Shown: piece by piece, positions 26,887 to 36,183 of the stretch
How positions within the stretch are numbered: the first letter of the stretch is position 1
Layout: each line of letters opens with the position of its first letter
Source of the DNA: Sphingopyxis sp. LC363
GTDB lineage: Bacteria; Pseudomonadota; Alphaproteobacteria; Sphingomonadales; Sphingomonadaceae
DNA: 64,000 bases
Direction: 5' to 3'
Assembly (NCBI RefSeq): GCF_000756385.1
Contig: NZ_JNFC01000001.1
Span: forward strand, 186,001-250,000
Program-made: the position numbers and the translations under genes
The notes under the pieces: model-generated
The model's database searches: none
What the model saw: only the letters and a program-made list of their open reading frames with translations
What the model was told of the DNA's origin: nothing

Positions 26887-29001
26887 ATGAACAAATTATA
26901 CTGTTATTCGTCGACGAAGCGCGCAATGCAGCGAAGCTCGATGGCGGCGATTGCGGTGGCGGTCGCGTTTCCCGCGCAGGCTCAGGAAGCCCAGTCGGAC
27001 GGCCTCGCCGAGATCATCGTAACGGCGGAGAAGCGCGAGGAAAATCTGCAGTCCGTTCCCGTCTCGGTGACAGCGATGACCGGCGAGGCGCTTACGGCAA
27101 CGGGCATATCAAACGTCGAAGACCTCCAATTTTTTGTGCCGGGCGTGTCGATCACCAACGATTCCATGGCGATCATCAATATTCGTGGAATTGGCACCTC
27201 GGCGTTCGGCGTTGCGACCGACCCCAGCACGACAGTCCATTATGACGGCGTCTACATCTCGCGCCCGACCACAAGCTATCAGGATTTGTTCGACGTCGAA
27301 CGCATCGAGGTGCTGCGCGGACCGCAAGGCGTTCTCTTCGGTCGCAACTCCGCCGGCGGCACACTCAACATCATTTCCAAAATGCCTACGGAGGATTTGA
27401 CTGGCGCGCTGGGGCTCACCGTCGGAAATTACGAGAAGCGCTCGCTGAGCGGCACGATTTCTGGACCGCTTGGAGCGGGCGTCCGAGGCCGCCTCACCTT
27501 GCTTGCCAACCAGCGCGACGGCATCTACCGCGACGTCGTCTCGGGACGGCGATACCAAAACGAAGATAATCTCGCTGGACGACTGACGCTTGCGATTGAC
27601 GCGAGCGACCGTCTTGAGATCGTGTTGCGGGCGGATGCCAGCCGTGATCGCGAGACCGGCGCGCGGTCTGTTCGGCCCTTTTATCCGCAAGGCTTCGTCG
27701 ATGCGGGGGCGACGATCCCGGCCAATGACAAAGAGGCCGCACTCGACCGCCTGCCGCGTTACGATGTCGATGCCTGGGGCGTGTCCTCGACCATGAACTG
27801 GGACGGCGGCCCGGTCACGCTCCGCTCGATTACGGCGCTGCGCAAGAGCAAGGTCGTCCAGGCGCTCGACGTTGACTCGACTGACCTCTTCCTCCGCGAT
27901 ATCGAATTTTACGAACGTTCCCGCAGTTTCACGCAAGAGTTCCAACTTCTCAACAACGATGCGGACAAGCTGCGCTGGATCGTCGGAGCATTCTATCTGA
28001 ATGAAAAGGGCAACGACGAAATACGGATCATCGAACCGGGTCGTCGGCTCGCGATCCCGGAAAACAATACGACGAATGCATTCGCGCTCTTCGGACAAGC
28101 AAGCTACGAACTCATCGACCGCCTGCGATTGACCGGAGGGCTTCGATACTCATACGAAAAAAAGGATTTCGGATATCGTGTCCTGCTGAACGGAAATCAG
28201 GTCGATGCCGGTCAGCCCAAATCATCCTGGACCGCCTGGACTCCGAAAATTGGGATCGATTACGACCTTGCCGATGACGTCATGGCTTATGCGTCGGCAA
28301 CCCGCGGGTTCAAATCGGGTGGATTCCAGCTGGGAGACGGGCGGCCTTTCCTCCCGGAGTATGTCTGGAGCTACGAAGTCGGCCTGAAGTCGACGCTCCT
28401 CGATCGCCGGCTTCGAGCTAATTTTTCCGCCTTCTATTATGATTACACCAATCTTCAGGTGGTCGAGTATAATAATGGCGTTGCCAGTACCACCAACGCC
28501 GGCAAGGCGACGATCAAGGGCGTTGAAGCGGAACTGATGGCACGGCCGTTCGATCGCCTGACGCTTACATCCACGATCGCTTATCTCGATGCGCGCTACG
28601 ATGTCTATTTTGACGACGTCGGCGCAAGCCTCAAGGGCAAGCGGCTGCCGAACGCGCCGAAGTGGAACATCACTTTCGGCGGAGAATATAAGGCCTCCCT
28701 GGGCGGCGGAATGCTGACATTACGGACCGATATCTCCTGGCGCGACAGCGTCTTTTTCAAGCCCAGCAACAATCCGCTTTTTTCCGGAAACGCCACGACC
28801 CTTATAAATGGGCGTGTCACATGGCAGCCGGCGAGCGAAGCGTGGGAAATTGCGCTTTATGGCCGAAATCTCACCAACGAGCGCTATGTGAGCTATAGTA
28901 CGATCGGGACGGACGCGACGGGTGTCTCGAACCCTACTCTTCCGCTCTACATCTACGGCGAGCCGCGCCAGTATGGACTGCAGCTGCGCTACTTTTTCTG
29001 A
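26887..29001 (+). CDS. TonB-dependent outer-membrane receptor
   Basis: A 704-residue receptor. A signal peptide ends near PAQAQ, then a plug domain begins with a TonB-box-like IIVTAEKREENLQSVPVSV. The plug has VERIEVLRGPQGVLFGRNSAGG, typical of sphingomonad/caulobacter receptors, and the barrel ends in the aromatic YGLQLRYFF needed for membrane insertion. Substrate is unknown. Its codon use looks less GC-biased than the flanking metal genes, and it stands alone, with a hairpin terminator after it. Confidence 0.92.
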   Translation: MNKLYCYSSTKRAMQRSSMAAIAVAVAFPAQAQEAQSDGLAEIIVTAEKREENLQSVPVSVTAMTGEALTATGISNVEDLQFFVPGVSITNDSMAIINIRGIGTSAFGVATDPSTTVHYDGVYISRPTTSYQDLFDVERIEVLRGPQGVLFGRNSAGGTLNIISKMPTEDLTGALGLTVGNYEKRSLSGTISGPLGAGVRGRLTLLANQRDGIYRDVVSGRRYQNEDNLAGRLTLAIDASDRLEIVLRADASRDRETGARSVRPFYPQGFVDAGATIPANDKEAALDRLPRYDVDAWGVSSTMNWDGGPVTLRSITALRKSKVVQALDVDSTDLFLRDIEFYERSRSFTQEFQLLNNDADKLRWIVGAFYLNEKGNDEIRIIEPGRRLAIPENNTTNAFALFGQASYELIDRLRLTGGLRYSYEKKDFGYRVLLNGNQVDAGQPKSSWTAWTPKIGIDYDLADDVMAYASATRGFKSGGFQLGDGRPFLPEYVWSYEVGLKSTLLDRRLRANFSAFYYDYTNLQVVEYNNGVASTTNAGKATIKGVEAELMARPFDRLTLTSTIAYLDARYDVYFDDVGASLKGKRLPNAPKWNITFGGEYKASLGGGMLTLRTDISWRDSVFFKPSNNPLFSGNATTLINGRVTWQPASEAWEIALYGRNLTNERYVSYSTIGTDATGVSNPTLPLYIYGEPRQYGLQLRYFF

Positions 29002-29050
29002 GGTTCCTCGTCCTGCGAGGTCCCCCGGCGACTCCCCTACGGTCGTCGGT

Positions 29051-29076
29051 CCCCCTGGGCGCTTGCGCCCGGGGGG
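29051..29076 (+). terminator. Hairpin after TonB receptor
   Basis: A near-perfect repeat CCCCCTGGGCGC / GCGCCCGGGGGG with one T.G pair and a tight TT centre (loop opens to GCTTGC). A smaller CCTCG/CGAGG hairpin lies at 29006-29020. The rest of the 307-base gap up to 29308 shows nothing recognisable. Confidence 0.55.
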
Positions 29077-29308
29077 AATACTTCCTCTGAACGCAGGACA
29101 TGATATGTCCCTGTTCTCACCGGCGCCGTTACTTGAACGGCCCTGCTGATGGCACGATGAGCCGGGCAGTAAGATGGCACGAACAGATACGGGCTAGTCC
29201 CATCCTGAACGTCGGTAGCGCGCGCGATTTCGATGCCCGGCTTTCCCTGTGACGCCGCGAGGATGCAAAGACCAACTGCTTTCGGAGGCCTACGCGTCGT
29301 CGGCTGCC

Positions 29309-30586
29309 TCACGGCAATGGATGGGAGATCGCCTTGATCGCCTTCAGGCCCGTACCGAAGCGGGCAATGGCGACCCTGTTCTGTTCGAGCTCGGCGTAGG
29401 GCAGGTAGGAAATGTCGAGATCACCGATCCGGCTGAAAGCCGGGCGTCGGAGCTGAGCGCGGACATCGGCTTCTCGCGCATCGGGTGCAACCAGGAAAAG
29501 TGGCGTCGACAAATGAAGATTCTCGCTGCTCAGCGCGAGATCAAGCATGCGGACAATTCCGGAATAAATGGATGTCGAATGCTCCACTTCGAATGCCGCC
29601 GCGACCGTAGCCGTCGATTGCTCGAGCCATAAGATGTCGATCAGTCTTATGGCATCGCTTCCTTGAGCGGTTGCGATGGCATGCGGCAAGCTATCGAGGC
29701 ATCGAGACCCGAGCGGCACACCCTCATGAAGGCGCCCCCGGTCATTTGCCGCTACCCAGACGTCATATCCAAGTGCAAGCCCGAGGTCCCGAAGCCAGGA
29801 TTGGACTTCGCTATGCGTCCGGTCGGTCTCTTTCTGATTTGCAAGCCCCTTATCGAACTTGTCGGACTGTGAGCGCGTTTCATTCAGCAAGGCCATCCAA
29901 TCGCGCGCATTTTCGCTCGAACCGCTGAGCGGTGGGGCTGGAAACCGTCCCGATCCGATATCGAACAGCAGCCCTCCTATCGCCCCCAAATCGTTGGAAA
30001 GAAGATCCCGGTAGCGATCGTTGAGATCCAGAATGCCCGCGCGCATCGCGAGAAAATGCTCCCAACTGCCAAGCTTCACATTCGCACCCGTTAGCGCGTT
30101 GTAGCCCTTTACGATTGCCGTATTGAACGGAGGCACAAGAGTGGGATGCAGAAAATAGAGAATGTTGGCCACCGCAGGACCCAACCCCTTGATCTTCTGT
30201 CTATCGATTGCGAGGATCCCGGCGACGACCTCCTCGGCGGTATCGCAACAGGAGCAATGGTGAAGAAGTCTGCCAAAAGCTCGTTGATTGTCGGCGTTCT
30301 CGTAGATGTCCGGGATTCGGAGTTTGGGCTTCCACAAGAAAGCATGATCCGCACCTTTGAAAATCTGTCGTTGCTCGGCGATTGAATGAACAATGATCTC
30401 CAATGACGAGCCCCGATATGCCGCTCCGAAGGTGCCGGCCTCAATTTCGGCGACGACCTGCGAGATGCCTCTTCTGATCGACCGAAAATTCTTCAGTCGC
30501 TCCTCCCACAGGAACCAGCTTTGATAGGTCGAGCCGGAATCGCCGCGCCAGCGCTCGATCAGTTCGCGAACAAGGTCGCGCTTCAT
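29309..30586 (-). CDS. Unfamiliar protein: HhH-like N-part plus nuclease-like C-part
   Basis: About 425 residues, no signal or TM segment. Residues around 120-160 read KIKGLGPAVANILYFLHP then LVPPFNTAIVKGYNALTG, resembling a helix-hairpin-helix DNA-binding region. The C-terminal third has LIDILWL...AAFEVEHSTSIYSGIVRM, a pattern (D-xn-ExE with EHSTxIxSGxxRM) I associate with PD-(D/E)xK type II restriction-like nucleases. No methylase lies nearby. ATG at 30586 is preceded by GGGGG; an in-frame ATG at 30610 is also possible. Function not known; a role in DNA defence or repair is a guess. Confidence 0.6.
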   Translation of the reverse strand: MKRDLVRELIERWRGDSGSTYQSWFLWEERLKNFRSIRRGISQVVAEIEAGTFGAAYRGSSLEIIVHSIAEQRQIFKGADHAFLWKPKLRIPDIYENADNQRAFGRLLHHCSCCDTAEEVVAGILAIDRQKIKGLGPAVANILYFLHPTLVPPFNTAIVKGYNALTGANVKLGSWEHFLAMRAGILDLNDRYRDLLSNDLGAIGGLLFDIGSGRFPAPPLSGSSENARDWMALLNETRSQSDKFDKGLANQKETDRTHSEVQSWLRDLGLALGYDVWVAANDRGRLHEGVPLGSRCLDSLPHAIATAQGSDAIRLIDILWLEQSTATVAAAFEVEHSTSIYSGIVRMLDLALSSENLHLSTPLFLVAPDAREADVRAQLRRPAFSRIGDLDISYLPYAELEQNRVAIARFGTGLKAIKAISHPLP

Positions 30587-30771
30587 GTTTATAGCCCCCG
30601 CTTGATCCATTCCGAATTGCTGTTTTCCACCTGCGGCTTGCCGGCCAAGACAGTTCGCTCGATTCGGCCCTTAGCGAAAGGCGAAACCTTCCGTCCCACC
30701 GGCAAGGTGGGCGGGAATGGAAGGTCGAAACGAGCCCGTTCACGCCCGGCGCTGCATAATTGTCGACGACC

Positions 30772-31401
30772 TCAGTGCCCTGCGTGTTCGCCCGCTCCGC
30801 TTGGTTTCTGACTCGCGCCTTCCGCCTCTGTCATGCCCTTCATCATCGCGTCATGGTCCATTGGCGCATTCTGCGTAATAGCCTGATATTGTGCCGGCGA
30901 CAGGCCAGGGAGTTTTCGGACAAACGCGACCATATCCCAGATGAGACGATCATCATGCGTTTTCCCCCAGGCCGGCATGGCGGTCATCTTGATGCCATGC
31001 TTGATGATCCAGAATTGCTCCGCAGCCGAACGTTCCGAACCTTTGAACAAGACGGGCGCTTGCGGATACAGCCCTTGACTCATTTCGGTCTTTTCCATCC
31101 CGGGCGCGAGATGGCAGCCGCTGCACATCTCGGTATAGAGACCTGCGCCCGACGCGATCCGCGCCGGAGCCGCCAAATCTGCCGGCACCGCGATCGATCC
31201 GGATCGCGCTGCGATGGACTTCTCCCTGAATGTTTCGATGACGCTGTAAGTCAGCCGGTTATGGGGGGCATCGGCCGCTATATTATATAGGCCGAGATAG
31301 ACGGTGATCGCACCCGCGCCCGCTATCAGGGCCACCGCCAGCAGCGTGAACGTCACGCTCGGCATATGCTTTCGGAAATCGAAAGTTCGAAATCGCTCCA
31401 T
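30772..31401 (-). CDS. Membrane-anchored c-type cytochrome
   Basis: A 209-residue protein with one TM helix (about 15-38) and one heme c motif, C93-S-G-C96-H97 in YTEMCSGCHLAPG. Methionines in MTAMPAWG could give the sixth ligand. The C-terminus is rich in Met and His (MDHDAMMKGM, GEHAGH), suggesting copper binding as well. Such cytochromes are common next to copper ATPase genes in sphingomonads. An electron-transfer role in periplasmic copper or thiol oxidation is inferred. Confidence 0.85.
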   Translation of the reverse strand: MERFRTFDFRKHMPSVTFTLLAVALIAGAGAITVYLGLYNIAADAPHNRLTYSVIETFREKSIAARSGSIAVPADLAAPARIASGAGLYTEMCSGCHLAPGMEKTEMSQGLYPQAPVLFKGSERSAAEQFWIIKHGIKMTAMPAWGKTHDDRLIWDMVAFVRKLPGLSPAQYQAITQNAPMDHDAMMKGMTEAEGASQKPSGAGEHAGH

Positions 31402-31460
31402 TATCTATCTCCCGCATAACAGGCCTTGAGCTTTGCAGCCGAACGCAATGCGGCGGCTGT

Positions 31461-31541
31461 TCAACAGATGATACGCACCCCAACAGCTTTGCCCTTGTCA
31501 CAGACGAGGCAGGCGTTTCCGTACTTGCCGCGACGAGCCAT
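31461..31541 (-). other. Possible 26-codon Cys-rich micro-ORF
   Basis: In the 228-base gap between the cytochrome and DUF4440 genes, the minus strand has an ATG-started frame that reads MARRGKYGNACLVCDKGKAV then GVRIIC and stop. It contains CxxC plus a terminal Cys, in the same direction as the copper operon. There is no clear ribosome site, so coding is doubtful. Confidence 0.3.
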
Positions 31542-31629
31542 TTCAGGGTGCCCACACCCGCTCGGGCTCATGCGTCCTGCTAGGTGTGGGTTCGGAGAGA
31601 TCGTGAGGACTAGCCCCTTTTTTGCCCGC

Positions 31630-32106
31630 TCAGCTGCCACCCGCCGGTCGCACCTTCGGCTTGCGTGAGGAGCTGTGGAGATTGAAGATCTGCCACTTTC
31701 CGTTGTCCTGTTTGAGGACACTCGTAGCGACGCCATCCCGTTCGATGGTCTCGCCGCTCGCGAGCACAATCGAGAAGCTGTAGGTCTCGGTTGCGATCGC
31801 GATATTTCCTTCGCCGCGAACCGAAATCTTGTAATTGCGGAAGGTGAAGGATTTGAATTCCTTGAGTTCGGGACCCAGGTGATGGTCGCGATAGTGGGCG
31901 AAATTCCCTTCAACGCCGCCGGATTCGAATATCTGGGCGTCTGGCGAAAAGAGGGCCTCGACGCCGGTCAGGTCCAGTTTCTCCATCGCCGATTTATACT
32001 GCGCGAGCGCTGCCGCCGCGCCCTGAAAATCCGCAGGCTCGGTCGCCTGAGCCGGGACGGCCACCAGCATGGCCAATGCGATTGCTGTAATCGTCAGTCG
32101 TCTCAT
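31630..32106 (-). CDS. Secreted DUF4440 / NTF2-like protein
   Basis: A 158-residue exported protein (signal MRRLTITAIALAMLVAVPAQA). The mature part follows the SnoaL/DUF4440 cone-fold pattern: LAQYKSAMEKLDLTGVEALF, FSPDAQIFESG, then strands ending GKWQIFNLHSSSR. It has no obvious catalytic motif or metal site. It lies 52 bases downstream of the copper ATPase and belongs to the same minus-strand copper group. Role unknown. Confidence 0.78.
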   Translation of the reverse strand: MRRLTITAIALAMLVAVPAQATEPADFQGAAAALAQYKSAMEKLDLTGVEALFSPDAQIFESGGVEGNFAHYRDHHLGPELKEFKSFTFRNYKISVRGEGNIAIATETYSFSIVLASGETIERDGVATSVLKQDNGKWQIFNLHSSSRKPKVRPAGGS

Positions 32107-32158
32107 ATCATTTCCCCTTGTTGTGCCGACACTTCACGAGTGCCTCCCGTGGTTTCGA

Positions 32159-34480
32159 TCAGATTCTGGCAAAGCGCAGCCGCAAAGAATTGGCAATGAC
32201 GCTGACGGACGAGAGTGCCATTGCAGCGGCGGCAATGACCGGCGAGAGCAATAGTCCGAAAATCGGATAGAGCACGCCCGCAGCGACGGGAATCCCGGCG
32301 ACATTATAGGCGAAAGCGAAGAAGAGATTCTGACGGATGTTCGCCATCGTCGCATGGCTGAGATGCCGCGCCCGCACGATGCCCAGAAGGTCGCCGCGCA
32401 GTAGCGTCACACCCGCGCTTTCGATGGCGACATCGGTTCCCGAGCCCATCGCGATGCCGACGTCGGCGGCGGCGAGCGCGGGGGCGTCGTTGACCCCGTC
32501 GCCGGCCATGGCGACGATCCGGCCCTCTTCGCGCAGCCGCTGCACGACCGCGCTCTTCTGGTCGGGGAGGACATCGGCCTCGACGTCGTCGATGCCGAGG
32601 CGCCGCGCGATCGCCTCGGCGGTGACGCGATTGTCGCCGGTGAGCATGATGACCTTGATTCCGGCTTCGCGCAGCGCAGCGAGCGCGTCGCCCGTCGTTT
32701 CCTTGACGGGGTCGGCGATGGCGATGACCCCGGCCGCCTTGCCATTGACCGCGATGTAAATCGCCGTCGCGCCGTCTGTGCGAAGGCGGTCGGCTGCCTC
32801 GGTGAGCGCGCCCAGATCGACGTCATATTCTTCAAGAAAGCTCGCATTGCCGAGGACTATCGCCTTGTCGTCGACGACCCCGACGATACCCTTGCCGACC
32901 GGCTGGTCGACCCCCGATGGCTCGACCAGCGCGAGGCCCCGGTCCTCGGCGGCCTTGACGATCGCGGCCGCCAATGGATGTTCGCTGCTGCGCTCGAGGC
33001 TCGCGGCAATCCGGAGCAGATCCTGCTCCTCGAAGCCGCCGGCGACTTCGATGGCGACGACCGAGGGTCTGCCTTCGGTCAGCGTCCCGGTCTTATCGAC
33101 GACGAGCGTGTCGACCTTCTCCATCCGCTCAAGCGCCTCGGCATTTTTGATCAGCACGCCGGCTTCGGCGCCGCGCCCCACGCCGACCATGATTGACATT
33201 GGCGTCGCGAGGCCGAGCGCGCAGGGACAGGCGATGATGAGCACCGAGACGGCGGCGATAAGGCCATAGGCCATGGCGGGCGCGGGCCCCAGAAGCGACC
33301 AAACAACGAAAGCGACAATGGCGACGACGATGACGCCGGGCACGAACCAGCCCGAAACGGTATCGGCGAGACGCTGGATCGGCGCCCGGCTGCGCTGCGC
33401 GTCGGCGACCATTTGTACGATCCGCGCGAGCATCGTGTCGCGCCCGACCTTCTCGCTGCGCATGAGCAGGCCGCCCGTCTGGTTGATCGTTCCGCCGATC
33501 AGCGCCGCGCCGGCCGCCTTGGTCACCGGCATCGATTCGCCCGTGACCATCGATTCGTCGACCGTGCCGCGGCCTTCTACGACGATGCCATCGACGGGGA
33601 CTTTTTCGCCCGGACGGATGCGCAGCATGTCGCCGACCGCGACTTCCTCGAGCGCTACCTCCTCGTCGCTTCCATCGCTGCGGACGCGCCGGGCGAGCTT
33701 CGGTGTCAGGTCAAGGAGCGCGCGGATCGCGCCGCTCGTCGTCTCGCGGGCCCTGAGTTCGAGCACCTGCCCGAGTAGCACCAGCACCGTGATGACCGCG
33801 GCGGCCTCGAAATAGACCGCGACCGAGCCATCGGCGGCGCGGAAGGCTGCCGGGAAGATTTGCGGGAGAATCGCCGCGATCATGCTGTAGCCCCAGGCAA
33901 CGCCCGTCCCCATCGCAATGAGGGTGAACATGTTGAGGCTCTTGTTGCGGATCGAGAGCCAGGCGCGCTCGAAGAAGGGCCAGCCCGCCCATAGAACGAC
34001 GGGGGTCGCGAGCAGCATCTGGACCCAGTTGTTCGTCTGGCGGCCGACATATTGGTGGAGGCCTGTCAGATGGCCGCCCATTTCGAGCGCAACCACCGGG
34101 AGTGCGAGAAGGAGCCCGATCCAGAAGCGCCGCCGCATATCGCGATATTCTTCGCTGGGGCCGCCCGATGCTGTCGGCATGACGGGCTCGAGTGCCATGC
34201 CGCAGATCGGGCAGCTTCCGGGGCCGGCGCGCTGGATCTCGGGATGCATCGGGCAGGTCCAGATGGCGCCTTCGGGTGCATCGGCTGCGGCCGGCTCGCG
34301 TTTTGCGGCATAAAGATCGGGATCGGCCTCGAATTTGGCGAGGCAGCCTGCGCTGCAGAAATAGTGATGCTTGCCGCTATGCGTCGCGATATGAGGTGTG
34401 GTGGCCGGATCGACCATCATGCCGCAGACCGGATCAGTCGTGCTCCCGCTGCCTTTTTCTGCGCCCTGATGATCGTGCAT
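32159..34480 (-). CDS. Cu(I)-translocating P-type ATPase with YHS and HMBD N-terminus
   Basis: About 773 residues. The N-terminus has a His tag-like MHDHQ, a YHS-type segment ([10 protein letters not shown] ... HYFCSAGC, about 16-60) and a metal-binding segment [10 protein letters not shown] ... CPICGM (about 73-98) instead of classical HMA domains. Core motifs are the ion-path CPC at 418-420, DKTGT at 462-466, TGES, HP (SEHPLA) and [11 protein letters not shown] marks the P1B-1 Cu(I)/Ag(I) exporters. ATG at 34480 is chosen for its GGGAG site; the frame runs open further up without support. Confidence 0.93.
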   Translation of the reverse strand: MHDHQGAEKGSGSTTDPVCGMMVDPATTPHIATHSGKHHYFCSAGCLAKFEADPDLYAAKREPAAADAPEGAIWTCPMHPEIQRAGPGSCPICGMALEPVMPTASGGPSEEYRDMRRRFWIGLLLALPVVALEMGGHLTGLHQYVGRQTNNWVQMLLATPVVLWAGWPFFERAWLSIRNKSLNMFTLIAMGTGVAWGYSMIAAILPQIFPAAFRAADGSVAVYFEAAAVITVLVLLGQVLELRARETTSGAIRALLDLTPKLARRVRSDGSDEEVALEEVAVGDMLRIRPGEKVPVDGIVVEGRGTVDESMVTGESMPVTKAAGAALIGGTINQTGGLLMRSEKVGRDTMLARIVQMVADAQRSRAPIQRLADTVSGWFVPGVIVVAIVAFVVWSLLGPAPAMAYGLIAAVSVLIIACPCALGLATPMSIMVGVGRGAEAGVLIKNAEALERMEKVDTLVVDKTGTLTEGRPSVVAIEVAGGFEEQDLLRIAASLERSSEHPLAAAIVKAAEDRGLALVEPSGVDQPVGKGIVGVVDDKAIVLGNASFLEEYDVDLGALTEAADRLRTDGATAIYIAVNGKAAGVIAIADPVKETTGDALAALREAGIKVIMLTGDNRVTAEAIARRLGIDDVEADVLPDQKSAVVQRLREEGRIVAMAGDGVNDAPALAAADVGIAMGSGTDVAIESAGVTLLRGDLLGIVRARHLSHATMANIRQNLFFAFAYNVAGIPVAAGVLYPIFGLLLSPVIAAAAMALSSVSVIANSLRLRFARI

Positions 34481-34646
34481 CGCCGCCGCTCCCGTATGTG
34501 TCGGATGCCCGCCTCGCGGCGGGGCGGTCCAAACGCCACCGGTCGAGTTCGCCGTTGGCGTCGTTCCTGGCGGTTCCAGAATGGAGCCGCTTCTATCGAT
34601 ACGCAAGAAGAGCGGTTATCCCTTGGATTTTCTTTGCCCCGTGCCG

Positions 34647-35324
34647 TCAGGTCCCGGGCTTTCGGGCCTCGATGATCCCGATCGCACCGGTTGGCGTGCG
34701 GAACGTCTCAAGCTCGCGAACATCGCAAAAGCCTGCCTCTCTCATCAGCACCGGGAGCAATCCATCGGCGTTGGGCTGGGTGTCCTGGACGCCGTCGAGC
34801 TGCTGGATCGTGAGGCGGAACAACAACCGCATGAGGCGGCTGCGCTGTTCCCCATAGTCGGCAACATAGAGTTTGCCGCCCGGCGCGAGCACCTGCCGGG
34901 CCTCGCGTAGCAGACGTGCCTTTTCCTCAAGCCCGACCTGATGAAGGACGAGGCAGATCGCAATCTTGGCAGGCGGGGGCCAGTCATCGATCGCCGAAGC
35001 CGCGAAAAAGCCAACTCGAAACTCCGGCGGTGGAACAATCTGCGCGGTCTTCGTTCGGGCAATTCGCGTCGCTGCCTCGTCGGGGTCGAAACCAAGATAG
35101 CGGACGTCCCGGCTATGGCGAGCGATCGCCAGCGCAAGATTTCCCGTACCCGAGCCGATATCGAGAATGACGTCACCCTCGCCGAGCGCCATATGGCGAA
35201 CGAGACGGTCGCGCCACACGCGCTCGCGCGTTGTCACCGCGACGCCGAAATCATAAAAGGGCGTCAGGAAGTGATATCCTGCCGCTGGCGTGTAGGATCT
35301 TGCTACGGGTTTCGGGTCGGGCAT
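34647..35324 (-). CDS. Class I SAM-dependent methyltransferase (copy 2)
   Basis: A 225-residue methyltransferase with motif I VILDIGSGTGNLALAIA and LGFDPDEA. Its C-terminal half (YVADYGEQRSRLMRLLFRL, then TPTGAIGIIEAR) clearly matches the protein at 12362 (FIADYGEQRSLLMRMLFRQ, TPTGSISIYGAK). ATG at 35324 has a strong AAAGGAGA site. It lies 137 bases after an AraC gene on the same strand, between CopCD and the copper ATPase. Substrate unknown. Confidence 0.82.
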   Translation of the reverse strand: MPDPKPVARSYTPAAGYHFLTPFYDFGVAVTTRERVWRDRLVRHMALGEGDVILDIGSGTGNLALAIARHSRDVRYLGFDPDEAATRIARTKTAQIVPPPEFRVGFFAASAIDDWPPPAKIAICLVLHQVGLEEKARLLREARQVLAPGGKLYVADYGEQRSRLMRLLFRLTIQQLDGVQDTQPNADGLLPVLMREAGFCDVRELETFRTPTGAIGIIEARKPGT

Positions 35325-35461
35325 GGCCGTCTCCTTTCGACGCTTTGGCTTGCCGCCGGATTGCGGCCGCAATCGCCGGTCTCGACGAGACGCTTAAGGG
35401 CAAACAGGCGCGGCAGTCTTGAATGTTTCGCCGGGGCGACGCGGTGCGAGGCGCATCCGGC

Positions 35462-36151
35462 TCAGGGCACGATTTCGAACGCGAAGGCACTAAGGCCGGC
35501 CGAAGGCGTCACGCCTAGCCATTGAGCGCAGCGGCGCGTGAAGTGCGACTGATCGGCGAAGCCTCCCGCCGCCGCGGCGTCGGCAAGACCTCCGCCGCCG
35601 ACCAGCGTCCGCACGGCGCGTTGAAGCTGGAGCCATTGCAGCAATTTGGCCGGAGGCACGCCGAAGTCGCGGCTGACGATTTCGCGGAGGCGCGAGGGCG
35701 AAAGGCAGGCGACGTCGGCCAAGGCGCGCGCGGTCGACAAATCGTCAGGGGCCGCGAGCACTTCGGACAGGCGGGCATCCACCGGACGCGCCTGCGAGCG
35801 GTCGAGATAGTCGGACGCCCAGCGCTTCGCGTCCGCGCCGCTTGCGATGTCACCTAGTCCGGCTGTCTCTATCGGCGTCAACAGGACAGGCGCCGATCCG
35901 GCGGACAGCCGGGTGCCGGCACGAAAAAGCGGGTCGAGATAAAATGACCGCACGAGGGCGCCCGGCGGCCCGAGGCGGTGCCGGACATGCGACGCTATCG
36001 CAATGGCGTGTCCGGCGGGAACTATCAGGTCGGCATCACCGGAAATTTCGAGGTCGCGTTCGATGGCGAGGCTGATCTGGTGCGCCACATGGTTATGGGG
36101 ACGGCTGCTCCCGATGCGCGCGTCAATGAGCGCCCAGCCGGTCCCGAGCAT
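35462..36151 (-). CDS. AraC-family regulator (copy 2)
   Basis: A 229-residue regulator with a cupin-like N-terminal half (HNHVAHQISLAI; VPAGHAIAIASHVRHRL) and a C-terminal AraC DNA-binding domain (SPSRLREIVSRDFGVPP; DAAAAGGFADQSHFTRRCAQ). It has the same length and general plan as the AraC at 13069 but the sequences have diverged. It follows copD by 32 bases and precedes a methyltransferase, so it may be part of the copper transcript. The open frame above 36151 is a shadow of copD. Confidence 0.85.
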   Translation of the reverse strand: MLGTGWALIDARIGSSRPHNHVAHQISLAIERDLEISGDADLIVPAGHAIAIASHVRHRLGPPGALVRSFYLDPLFRAGTRLSAGSAPVLLTPIETAGLGDIASGADAKRWASDYLDRSQARPVDARLSEVLAAPDDLSTARALADVACLSPSRLREIVSRDFGVPPAKLLQWLQLQRAVRTLVGGGGLADAAAAGGFADQSHFTRRCAQWLGVTPSAGLSAFAFEIVP

Positions 36152-36183
36152 GATCGAACCCGACCAAGAGGCGGTGCTTGGGG

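Noticed and set aside
26615..26887. A 90-codon plus-strand frame before the TonB receptor
   Set aside because: No family pattern, no ribosome site, and it runs into the receptor start; treated as non-coding.
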